This document shows positions 1-6,593 of a stretch of 64,000 nt of DNA, in pieces (position 1 is the first letter of the stretch; each line of letters starts with the position of its first letter). Under the pieces are notes generated by a model. It saw only the letters and a program-made list of their open reading frames with translations, did no database searches and had not been told where the DNA came from. The stretch comes from Aquimarina sp. TRL1 (lineage in GTDB: Bacteria; Bacteroidota; Bacteroidia; Flavobacteriales; Flavobacteriaceae). The position numbers and the translations under genes are program-made. Where the stretch lies: the NCBI RefSeq assembly GCF_013365535.1, contig NZ_CP053590.1:1974501-2038500 (forward strand), given 5' to 3'.

Positions 1-61
1 TTTTTGCCAATTCTAAAGTGTTTCCCGGCATTGCCTTATTGTTAATTGTAATATTTTCCAT
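1..61 (-). CDS. Phage protein, N-terminal fragment cut by the window edge
   Basis: The reverse strand opens an ATG at 61, three bases beyond the stop of the preceding leftward gene, and stays open to the edge. The twenty visible codons read MENITINNKAMPGNTLELAK. Close spacing and shared strand place it in the leftward head-gene operon. Too little is visible to assign a product; a portal or head protein would fit the position but is only a guess. Confidence 0.45.
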   Translation of the reverse strand, partial: MENITINNKAMPGNTLELAK

Positions 62-64
62 TGT

Positions 65-556
65 TTATTTTAGAATTTTATCCAACCCTTTTTTTACTTT
101 CCGGTTAATCTTAGCGGTTTTGCTTTTCGCTGCTCCGATGTGCTTCCTTTTATGCATATTTCCTTTTCCTTCGTTATGTATTTCTGCGTAAGCTTTATCA
201 CTTGTGAAAGTTGCTTTGTTGCCACTTTTGCTGGATTTGTATGAATATCTCAGCTTGTCTCCTCCTGTGCCATGCCCGGTAAGAATTGCTCGTCCTTCGT
301 TCTTTCTTCCATAGGCTGTTTTATTTCCTCTTTTTCCTCTTCGATTCGTTCTGTATCTTGTGATATCCCTTCCTTTTTTGTCTTCGGTTTTTCGTTTTTT
401 CCATTTTTCTACACCCCCGTCTGTAAAACCTTCATTTTGGAAATTTTCCTGAATGTGATTTTCTTCTTCGACAATCACTATTTCGATTCCTTCCCGAGCA
501 AGAAACTCTGCGACTCTTTTTGCTTTATGCTTTATCGCTTCTGCTAGTTCTTTCAT
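65..556 (-). CDS. Phage virion morphogenesis protein (Mu gpG-like)
   Basis: This basic 163-residue protein resembles the phage virion morphogenesis family, which acts in head completion or tail joining in Mu-like phages. The supporting motifs are an ILTGHGTGGDKLRYS stretch at residues 91-105, comparable with the family's I-L-x-x-T-G-x-L-R signature, and YAEIHNEG at 123-130, comparable with Y-A-x-I-H-x-x-G. The C-terminal third is rich in Lys and Arg. The start overlaps the end of the upstream gene by 4 bases (ATGA type), so the two are probably translationally coupled. The family assignment rests on motif recognition only. Confidence 0.7.
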   Translation of the reverse strand: MKELAEAIKHKAKRVAEFLAREGIEIVIVEEENHIQENFQNEGFTDGGVEKWKKRKTEDKKGRDITRYRTNRRGKRGNKTAYGRKNEGRAILTGHGTGGDKLRYSYKSSKSGNKATFTSDKAYAEIHNEGKGNMHKRKHIGAAKSKTAKINRKVKKGLDKILK

Positions 557-963
557 TCTGTTTTGTATTTAGGCATACCGCCTAATTTTATAAATCCATC
601 TCCCGAGGTTTCTGGCTCTGCTTCTTTTTCAGGTAGATTTATATCAAGTTTCCCGGTAGCGATGTCGAATAACCAAGTCCGCGTTTCATCGTAATCGATG
701 CGTGTATCGTCATCAATTTGAATATCTTTTCGTTTGTATAATTCGTACTTGACTATTCGCTTTAAGTGCTTTTTGATGGTTGGATTTCTCTCCGTTCCTC
801 TTTTATCAAAAATATTATGATGCGCATATTTTTTTAAATACCCCATCATATCATCGATACTTTCTTCAATTACTTCTGTGACTATCTCATCATTATCGTT
901 AATAAGATTATTTATCACTTGTACGACTGATATCGTTTTTAAATCGTCTTTCTCAATAAACAT
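553..963 (-). CDS. Mu gp36-like (DUF1320) head-tail connector protein
   Basis: The 136-residue protein opens with a short FIEKDDLKT segment followed by a helical region containing MMGYLKKYAHHNIFD and an acidic linker. It ends in a Pro/Glu/Gly-rich tail. This is the pattern of Mu gp36 / DUF1320 proteins, small connector proteins encoded near the capsid genes. It overlaps the preceding gene by 11 bases and the following gene by 4, so the leftward genes form one operon. The DUF1320 call is fairly confident; the exact virion position is inferred from the family. Confidence 0.65.
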   Translation of the reverse strand: MFIEKDDLKTISVVQVINNLINDNDEIVTEVIEESIDDMMGYLKKYAHHNIFDKRGTERNPTIKKHLKRIVKYELYKRKDIQIDDDTRIDYDETRTWLFDIATGKLDINLPEKEAEPETSGDGFIKLGGMPKYKTE

Positions 964-1414
964 AATTGTATTTGTTATCTATGGCGGTACGTACTACTGC
1001 CTGAAATGTTAATTTATATGCCGGGCGTCGATATTGATCGCTCAAATCTTTGTCGTGAATCAAGGTAAAACCATCGGGAAAAGTGTCCTCTTGCACCCAT
1101 TGAAGTGTATTTGCTGTTTGTTCTACAATATTGAGAATATCATCCTCTTTAGCTTCATCAGCTGCACCAACAAAAGAATCGGTGCCTTGATGAAAAAACA
1201 GATATACGGATACACTTACTTCCCCCTCTTGAAGCTGCACTGTTCGATCAGTGTAATCAATATCACTAATATGAATATATGCTGCAGGAAAAGATGGCGG
1301 ATAACTTTTTCTATCGCCATTTAATTGCCCTTTCCAAAGATCAATCCATTTGTAAATCGTTATTTCCTTTAATTCCTTTTTAAAGGTGTTTTTCACCAGT
1401 CTGCGTATTTTCAT
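953..1414 (-). CDS. Phage protein of unknown function, possible tail completion or gp37-like protein
   Basis: This 153-residue protein lies between the large terminase gene and the gp36-like gene. It has a basic N-terminus, a central region with PPSFPAAYIHI, and a C-terminal region with YRRPAYKLTFQAVVRT. The alternating pattern of the second half suggests a beta-rich fold such as seen in tail terminator or tail completion proteins. In Mu, gp36 and gp37 are neighbours, which makes a gp37-type role plausible. I cannot name a family from sequence alone. The gene is certain as a coding region: it is tightly packed and in step with both neighbours. Confidence 0.6.
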   Translation of the reverse strand: MKIRRLVKNTFKKELKEITIYKWIDLWKGQLNGDRKSYPPSFPAAYIHISDIDYTDRTVQLQEGEVSVSVYLFFHQGTDSFVGAADEAKEDDILNIVEQTANTLQWVQEDTFPDGFTLIHDKDLSDQYRRPAYKLTFQAVVRTAIDNKYNYVY

Positions 1415-1419
1415 AATAG

Positions 1420-2976
1420 TTAAAACCCTCCTCTGGTTCGTATTCTAATTATTGGTTTTCTCTTGCTTGTATCAGAAGAAATCTCAGCCCCAAAAAGGAG
1501 TCTCCCTTTTCTTACTGCGCATTCAAGAGCGTCTAGTAAATCGTCTGGGGACGAACATTTTTTCTCAAAAGCGAGGATATGAATAATTCCCTGTTCCATG
1601 TCTTCGCTATCTCTTAATCGCTCATCAAAGGTTAACAGGCGGTTAAAAAACATGGTTTTTAGCGTCGCTACGATACGCTCGTGTTTGTCGCCGGTTGCAT
1701 GATCGGGCAAAGGAATTCCACTTCCTCCATTTCGCTCACAGGCAATAAGCCAGTTAGGGTCATGCACCGCTTTCTGTGATGCTGTGGCATCGTAATAGCT
1801 GTTAATTGCCATACCACGCGCATTGTATTTCCCTTGCCATTGAAAATGTTTATCCATTGCAACCGACGATTCACACTGACGGTAGAATAATTCAAGTACG
1901 TGTGCTTTTCCATTTTCAAAACCTAAAACAACCCCTGCTTTGTAATCTCCTCCCTCTGTAAAGGATAAATCCCAAAATTCGACCAGACAATCCCAGTGTT
2001 TATTGCCGTGTACTTTTTTAAATCGGATTTCTTTTTCTTTAAACTGTTTCCCTTCTTCGATAGGAGTGTTAAAGTCTTCCCGCTGACTAGTATAGTAGTC
2101 TGAGTCTTCAACTATTTCCATACATTCTTCAGAGGTGTATCGTTGTTGCCATGAGGGATTGAAATCAGCATCGCATAAATTGATTGTTTCTATTTCAAAG
2201 TTTTTCGAATCCTTGTTTTTCTTTGCCCATCCATCGACAATACCATCTTTAACAATATAGTTATTAGGCATAATCTGACGAAATCTGTCCTTGTGTCCTG
2301 CCTTACCTAAATCGCCTGTGATTTTCTCAACTTTTTTAGCTGTAAGTTCTTTGTTTTTTGCAGCTTCTCTGTCTTCTAGGTCATCCATAGAAGCAAAGTC
2401 GGGGCGGTCGGCTCCTTTTCGTAACCCACGAAACGGCTGATTTAACCCCAATGCCATGAAGAACTTGTTATCGTTGGTTTCGAATGCTCCATCTGCCCAG
2501 CTACCATATTGCATTTGCATTCCAAAATCTTTAATATACCGTTCGTTGTGACCTAAATGCGCTTGCACATCGGCAAGTAATAATTTTGATTGTTTTTCAG
2601 CTCTTCCGATAATCAATCCAAAATTTAACTCATTGTTTTCTTTTAAATGAGTTACATTCCCAACATTCGTGTGGATGGATTTCGCAGCACCTCTAAACCA
2701 GCGCCTTTGTAGTTTTATTTTACGGTTGCGAAATACTTTTAAATAACTGCTCAAATGAAAATCTGCACAAGGTGCGTCTGCCAAAGGTATAGGAGTATTC
2801 ATACCAAAATAGTAGTCGAAGAATTCCAAGTAATTCTCCGGCTTCAACAGATGTTTTATACGTTCTTCTTGTTGTGCTGCGGTTTCTTTAAACAGACTGT
2901 CATAAGTAGCAACTTTTAAGAACTTGCAACGCTTGTTAAATTCTTCTTTTGCCTCTTTTAGTTCCTTGCTTGTCAT
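1420..2976 (-). CDS. terL: Phage terminase large subunit (packaging ATPase/nuclease)
   Basis: The 518-residue protein has the layout of a large terminase. RRWFRGAAKS at residues 91-100 resembles the atypical Walker A of Mu gp28-type terminases. FASMDDLED at 194-202 supplies a Walker B with acidic pair. A C-terminal RNase H-like nuclease domain begins at FWDLSF, with Asp336 as the likely first metal ligand and Asp396 in YYDAT as the second. It drives DNA into the prohead and cuts at headful. It overlaps the small subunit gene by 4 bases (ATGA). It lies on the opposite strand from capsid and tail genes, which is unusual for a Mu-like phage. Confidence 0.88.
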   Translation of the reverse strand: MTSKELKEAKEEFNKRCKFLKVATYDSLFKETAAQQEERIKHLLKPENYLEFFDYYFGMNTPIPLADAPCADFHLSSYLKVFRNRKIKLQRRWFRGAAKSIHTNVGNVTHLKENNELNFGLIIGRAEKQSKLLLADVQAHLGHNERYIKDFGMQMQYGSWADGAFETNDNKFFMALGLNQPFRGLRKGADRPDFASMDDLEDREAAKNKELTAKKVEKITGDLGKAGHKDRFRQIMPNNYIVKDGIVDGWAKKNKDSKNFEIETINLCDADFNPSWQQRYTSEECMEIVEDSDYYTSQREDFNTPIEEGKQFKEKEIRFKKVHGNKHWDCLVEFWDLSFTEGGDYKAGVVLGFENGKAHVLELFYRQCESSVAMDKHFQWQGKYNARGMAINSYYDATASQKAVHDPNWLIACERNGGSGIPLPDHATGDKHERIVATLKTMFFNRLLTFDERLRDSEDMEQGIIHILAFEKKCSSPDDLLDALECAVRKGRLLFGAEISSDTSKRKPIIRIRTRGGF

Positions 2977-3476
2977 TTGATTGAATCGATATATAGTTTG
3001 TTGACTACTTCCTGCGCTACATTTGCGGTGTATTTCATCATGTCAAGAATATGTAACCTTTCCCTTTGTGATTTTGCTTCCGATGCTTTAGAAATAAAGG
3101 CATCCAGTAAGGTGTCAAAGTTTTCAATCGCATAGGCAGCATTTTTACGCTTATCATTTAATTCTTGAAAAGCTGCCACTATTTTGCGAATAGCGTCTGC
3201 GGATACTTTTGGCTTTTCTCCATTTTTCAGCGAATGGAGCGTGTTTAGAATCTCCGCTCTCATTTCACTAATAGAAATAGTGTGCATTTTTTTTGCTTCC
3301 TCCCAATTATCTAGCTTCGACCAGTTTTTGACAGTATCAATATGTGTATCTAAAATTTCTGCAATATCAGCATAAGAAAGACCGTTGATAAACATTCTTT
3401 TTCCGTCTTTTCTACGCTTTTCTGATACGGCTTTAGGGAGTCTGCCTTTGCGGGGAGGTGCTTTTTTTTTACTCAT
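2973..3476 (-). CDS. terS: Phage terminase small subunit (DNA recognition)
   Basis: The 167-residue protein has a very basic N-terminus followed by a helix-turn-helix of the form GLSYADIAEILDTHIDTVKNW at about residues 32-52, then a helical oligomerisation region. This matches small terminase proteins of the Mu gp27 / DUF1804 type, which bind phage DNA and hand it to the large subunit. Its stop overlaps the start of the large subunit gene by 4 bases. It is the second gene of the leftward operon. The HTH is clear; the terminase role rests on size and linkage. Confidence 0.75.
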   Translation of the reverse strand: MSKKKAPPRKGRLPKAVSEKRRKDGKRMFINGLSYADIAEILDTHIDTVKNWSKLDNWEEAKKMHTISISEMRAEILNTLHSLKNGEKPKVSADAIRKIVAAFQELNDKRKNAAYAIENFDTLLDAFISKASEAKSQRERLHILDMMKYTANVAQEVVNKLYIDSIK

Positions 3477-3491
3477 CGTTTACAGTATTAT

Positions 3492-3773
3492 TTAATAACT
3501 CGCGTCGATATTGATTTCTCCGTTTGCTACTTCTATCTTATTTATTTTTATCCCCTCATACTCAAATTGCCGTTTTATCTCCTTTATAGCGTCTTTTAAA
3601 TTGTCCTCTAATAAGTAATCCGATATTCCCACGCCAATTGCCGGAAACTCCTTAAACTCTCCCTTATGAGCGATTAAAATATGTTCTTGGTGTTTGTCTG
3701 TACTATCTCCTGTAACAAAATCTCCGTTTTTGATCAGCAAGTCGTCGTTCTGATCTAATAAAAAATCTTTCAT
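3492..3773 (-). CDS. Small phage protein, gp25/gp46-like baseplate wedge candidate
   Basis: This 93-residue acidic protein is the first gene of the leftward operon. It begins DFLLDQNDDLLIKNGDF, a pattern like the opening of gp46-type and gp25-type phage proteins, and has a central PAIGVGISDYL followed by an amphipathic helix and a beta-rich end. T4 gp25-like baseplate wedge proteins have a comparable size and central Gly-rich segment. Its place beside terminase rather than beside the baseplate genes is odd, so a different virion role is possible. The assignment is tentative; the coding region is well supported by spacing. Confidence 0.55.
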   Translation of the reverse strand: MKDFLLDQNDDLLIKNGDFVTGDSTDKHQEHILIAHKGEFKEFPAIGVGISDYLLEDNLKDAIKEIKRQFEYEGIKINKIEVANGEINIDASY

Positions 3774-3946
3774 CTCTTTTGGTATTTAATTCTTTACAAA
3801 GGTGTAATAATGCAGGGGGAGCGAAAAAAATATAAACAAGCTTTGCCCCTTTAAACACAAGGGTTGCGAAGGATTTAGCAATGGTTGATGTCTTTTTTTT
3901 TTAACGAAAAATGATACTGCAATTTTGCCATGAAAATAATTAGAGT
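3774..3946. promoter_or_regulatory. Divergent control region between the leftward terminase operon and the rightward structural operon
   Basis: This 173-bp stretch separates two divergently transcribed late blocks and must hold promoters for both. No exact TAnnTTTG host-type element is present in either direction; near matches exist, such as CAATTTTGCC before the rightward start. A phage-encoded late activator (as with Mu C) would explain the missing consensus, but that is inference. A T10 run lies at 3893-3902. Confidence 0.5.
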
Positions 3947-4966
3947 ATGAAGACATTTGTTGTAACTGATGAGAACGTAATAAACCATTATGGTTTCCGT
4001 GTGTTGACCTCTGGAATAGATACCTCTCAATTTAACAGAAACCCTCTTATGTATTATATGCATAATCGTCGGGAATGGAATCCTGATGGTACAGAAGTGA
4101 TCGGTGGCTGGAAAAAATTAAAAACTAATGACGCAGGGCAAATGACTGCAGTTCCTTGGTTTGATGATAAAGAAAGTTTTGCTGCACTTATTGGGGGGAA
4201 GGTTGAAAGAAATGTATTGCGAATGGCTAGTATCGGAATAGAAATTATAGAGACTAGTGAAGACCCTAAATATTTATTACAAGGACAAGCAAGAGCGACC
4301 GTTACAAAATGTCGTTTGGTTGAAATCTCCATTGTAGATCAAGGAGCAAATGACAATGCACTTAGCTTTTATGACGCAGACAACAACAAAGTGGAACTTA
4401 AAACAGCTCTAGCCAGTGTTCCTTCAATTCAAAAACAAAAAACAGAAACTAAAGACAATATGAGTACTTCAACCATTGCCCTAGCATTAGGGCTGAAAAG
4501 CGATGCTACCGAAATTGAGCAATTGCAAAAGATCAATGATTTAAAAAAAAGTAATACTGATTTGTCATCAGAGCTTACCACTCTCAAAAAAGAGCAACAA
4601 ACACAACAGGATAAAGAGTCAAAAGAGTTGATCGAAAAGGCATCAGTACAATTAGGTTTGACAGGCGATGCAAAGGAAAGCTTTGAAGAAAGTTACACCA
4701 CACTTTTTAAAGCAGATCATCAAAGTGCTAAATCTGCACTTTCCAATTTATTCAACATTGCGTCTGCTAAAAAAACTTCAAATACTGAGCTTTCCGCTTT
4801 TATGAAAGATGTTGGAGGAAGTGGAGATTCCTCAGATAAGGAATCAACCTTTGATTATCTACAGAAGCATAATCAACAGGAGCTCGCAAGAATAAAAGAA
4901 AACGACCCGCAGCTTTACACTCAATTGGCTGCTGATTATAAAAAGGGAGTTCGATATCATAAATAA
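3947..4966 (+). CDS. Prohead protease fused to capsid scaffold (Mu gpI-like)
   Basis: The 339-residue protein has an N-terminal protease domain (about 1-150) and a long helical C-terminal region (about 190-290) that looks like a scaffold. In the protease part, YYMHNRREW around residue 40 supplies a candidate catalytic His and VEISIVDQGAND at about 123-134 a candidate Ser, as in HK97-type S78 proteases. The C-terminal region is rich in Lys, Glu and Gln, typical of a coiled-coil scaffold degraded at maturation. An in-frame ATG at 4460 could give the scaffold alone. The gene opens the rightward operon and precedes the capsid gene by 20 bases. Confidence 0.75.
   Translation: MKTFVVTDENVINHYGFRVLTSGIDTSQFNRNPLMYYMHNRREWNPDGTEVIGGWKKLKTNDAGQMTAVPWFDDKESFAALIGGKVERNVLRMASIGIEIIETSEDPKYLLQGQARATVTKCRLVEISIVDQGANDNALSFYDADNNKVELKTALASVPSIQKQKTETKDNMSTSTIALALGLKSDATEIEQLQKINDLKKSNTDLSSELTTLKKEQQTQQDKESKELIEKASVQLGLTGDAKESFEESYTTLFKADHQSAKSALSNLFNIASAKKTSNTELSAFMKDVGGSGDSSDKESTFDYLQKHNQQELARIKENDPQLYTQLAADYKKGVRYHK
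4460..4966 (+). CDS. Possible nested scaffold protein from an internal in-frame start
   Basis: Codon 172 of the protease/scaffold gene is an ATG (MSTSTIALALGLKSD) that lies at the boundary between the protease domain and the helical scaffold region. It is preceded by an A-rich stretch typical of flavobacterial starts. Lambda C/Nu3 and Mu I/Z use the same layout, in which a nested gene makes free scaffold. The expected product is 168 residues. This is inferred from domain position; the sequence does not show that the start is used. Confidence 0.35.
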   Translation: MSTSTIALALGLKSDATEIEQLQKINDLKKSNTDLSSELTTLKKEQQTQQDKESKELIEKASVQLGLTGDAKESFEESYTTLFKADHQSAKSALSNLFNIASAKKTSNTELSAFMKDVGGSGDSSDKESTFDYLQKHNQQELARIKENDPQLYTQLAADYKKGVRYHK

Positions 4967-4986
4967 TTTCAAAAAAAAGTAAAACA

Positions 4987-5835
4987 ATGGCACTACAGAC
5001 AGAAGTATGGGAGGCAGACTTAAAGGAAAATCCCATTCCTGATACAAGTTTTGTTTATCAAAGCGAGGAGAAATCCGAATATGTAAACAACAACACTCTG
5101 CATCTACAAGAAGCAGGGATTGAACCTACTGTTTATGAGAATTTTTTCGCTGCTGATCCAGACGCGGAATTACCCATCATGGCGGTTGATGATATTCCAC
5201 ACGAAGTATTGTTGTCGACTTATAGTACGGCTGTAACAAGGCATCGTAAGTTAGAAGAGGTGGAGCTTTCGTATGGTCGCAGACAGTCAGTGATTAACAG
5301 GCATAGAAATGCTTTGGCTAAACAGTTAGGGAGAAAAGCAGCGTATATGTGGACTCCGGGTGAGGGCAACGAGTTTAACTCAAAAATGGATTTAGCTGCC
5401 AATGATTCTATTATTGACGCTATTACTGATTTGCGTGCATTCTATATGGATCACGATATAAATGAAGATTTGAATTTATGCTTAAATGCTGGTCATTGGG
5501 CTCGTATTAAAAAAGAAGACAAAAAGCTTTACAAAGAACTGATCGCTGAAAAAAACAAAATCTATTGTGATTTTAAGATTTTCACGTACTCCCAAACTCC
5601 TGTCTTTACTGAAACAGGAATTAAAAAACCTTACGGAGCAGTACCATTAGCCGGAGATAGAAGAAGTTCTTTTTCCTGGGTTTCAAGCGAAACGTTTCGA
5701 TGTTTTGGAGATACAGAAGCTTTTCTAGAAGAGAAAAAAGCAAAAACGCAAGCTGATTTGTTGTCTTATGCACAACGAGGATTGGTAGGAAACATTCGAG
5801 CCAACAATCCTAAATATCTGGGAGCAATAATCTAA
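4987..5835 (+). CDS. Major capsid protein
   Basis: The 282-residue protein follows the protease/scaffold gene, the canonical place for the major capsid protein. Its N-terminus (MALQTEVWEADLKENP) and the following acidic stretch with VYENFFAADPDAELP resemble capsid proteins of Bacteroidota Mu-like phages. A basic segment with SYGRRQSVINRHRNALA sits mid-protein, and the C-terminus has repeated aromatic and beta-type segments. It forms the icosahedral shell after the scaffold is removed. The assignment is by gene order and overall pattern; no catalytic motif is expected. Confidence 0.75.
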   Translation: MALQTEVWEADLKENPIPDTSFVYQSEEKSEYVNNNTLHLQEAGIEPTVYENFFAADPDAELPIMAVDDIPHEVLLSTYSTAVTRHRKLEEVELSYGRRQSVINRHRNALAKQLGRKAAYMWTPGEGNEFNSKMDLAANDSIIDAITDLRAFYMDHDINEDLNLCLNAGHWARIKKEDKKLYKELIAEKNKIYCDFKIFTYSQTPVFTETGIKKPYGAVPLAGDRRSSFSWVSSETFRCFGDTEAFLEEKKAKTQADLLSYAQRGLVGNIRANNPKYLGAII

Positions 5836-5841
5836 ATAAGT

Positions 5842-6069
5842 ATGGAAAATAAAGATAAACAACCAAGTAATAAATCATCCGAGAAATCCCCTGCTCAGGA
5901 TTTTTTTAAAAGACGTCCTAGTGTAGAAAAGTTATTCGAGACTTCCGATAGTTTCTTATTTGCCGATCCTTTTCTAGCAAACAAACATGCAGCAACGCTG
6001 AAAATCAAAACCGTGAAAACGATCACCCCAGAGAAGAAAGCGGATAAAGATAGTACCCCAGAAAGCTAA
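5842..6069 (+). CDS. Small phage protein of unknown function next to the capsid gene
   Basis: This 75-residue, highly charged protein (start MENKDKQPSNKSS) begins 6 bases after the capsid stop. Its first half is rich in Ser, Lys and Pro, and a middle segment SDSFLFADPFLANKHAATLK is the only hydrophobic part. Its position suggests a head accessory or head-joining role, but nothing in the sequence proves it. A hairpin pair follows the gene. Confidence 0.55.
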   Translation: MENKDKQPSNKSSEKSPAQDFFKRRPSVEKLFETSDSFLFADPFLANKHAATLKIKTVKTITPEKKADKDSTPES

Positions 6070-6083
6070 TCATTTTTATTTAC

Positions 6084-6128
6084 GAGCCTGTCCTGCCATT
6101 TCGCAGGAGGCTTGTACCCTACGGGGTA
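6084..6128 (+). terminator. Two adjacent hairpins after the capsid cluster, possible attenuator or processing site
   Basis: The first hairpin pairs GCCTGTCCTGC (6086-6096) with GCAGGAGGC (6103-6111), with one bulged base. A second small one pairs TACCC (6115-6119) with GGGTA (6124-6128). No U-tract follows, so this is not a standard intrinsic terminator. A partial terminator or mRNA-end stabiliser that lets capsid mRNA outnumber downstream messages would fit. Confidence 0.4.
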
Positions 6129-6141
6129 AAATCCTTGTCTT

Positions 6142-6591
6142 ATGAGAGAAATAACAACAATAGTAGTTCATTGTTTAGCAACAATCGAAGGTGAGTATTA
6201 CGATATCAATGATGTCGATAAAATGCACAAAAAACGAGGTTTTCGATGTGTAGGATATCACAAGCTAATTCTTTTAGATGGAAGTGTGCAAAACGGGCGC
6301 CCTCTTCACCAAATCGGAGCTCATGTAAAAGGAAAAAACGAGGATACTATTGGTGTTGCTTATGTGGGAGGGTTAGATCAAAATGGATCGCCAAAAGATA
6401 CGCGAACAAGCGCGCAAAAGAAATCATTAAAAACGGAACTCAAAAAATTAAAAAACCAATTCCGAAATGCAAAAATAAAAGGACATCGTGATCTTTCCCC
6501 AGATCGTAATGGCAATGGAAAAATAGAGCGGTTTGAGTGGTTGAAAGCATGTCCCTGCTTTGACGCAATCAAGGAATACAAAAATCTATAA
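6142..6591 (+). CDS. Phage endolysin, N-acetylmuramoyl-L-alanine amidase (amidase_2 / T7 lysozyme fold)
   Basis: The 149-residue protein is a single-domain amidase that cuts the amide bond between MurNAc and L-Ala of peptidoglycan. Candidate zinc ligands are the His in VVHCLA near the start, the His in IKGHRDLSP near residue 115, and the Cys in ACPCFD near residue 138. GYHKLILLDGSV, GAHVKG and NEDTIGVAYVGG follow the family pattern. An insert with SPDRNGNGKIERFEW lies just before the last ligand. There is no signal peptide, so it needs the holin for release. It starts after the hairpins at 6084-6128 and is followed 2 bases later by the membrane/sheath frame. Confidence 0.9.
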   Translation: MREITTIVVHCLATIEGEYYDINDVDKMHKKRGFRCVGYHKLILLDGSVQNGRPLHQIGAHVKGKNEDTIGVAYVGGLDQNGSPKDTRTSAQKKSLKTELKKLKNQFRNAKIKGHRDLSPDRNGNGKIERFEWLKACPCFDAIKEYKNL

Positions 6592-6593
6592 TT

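Noticed and set aside
272..547. 91-codon forward frame opposite the virion morphogenesis gene
   Set aside because: Phe/Ser/Cys-rich antisense product; the reverse-strand gene has family motifs and operon spacing.
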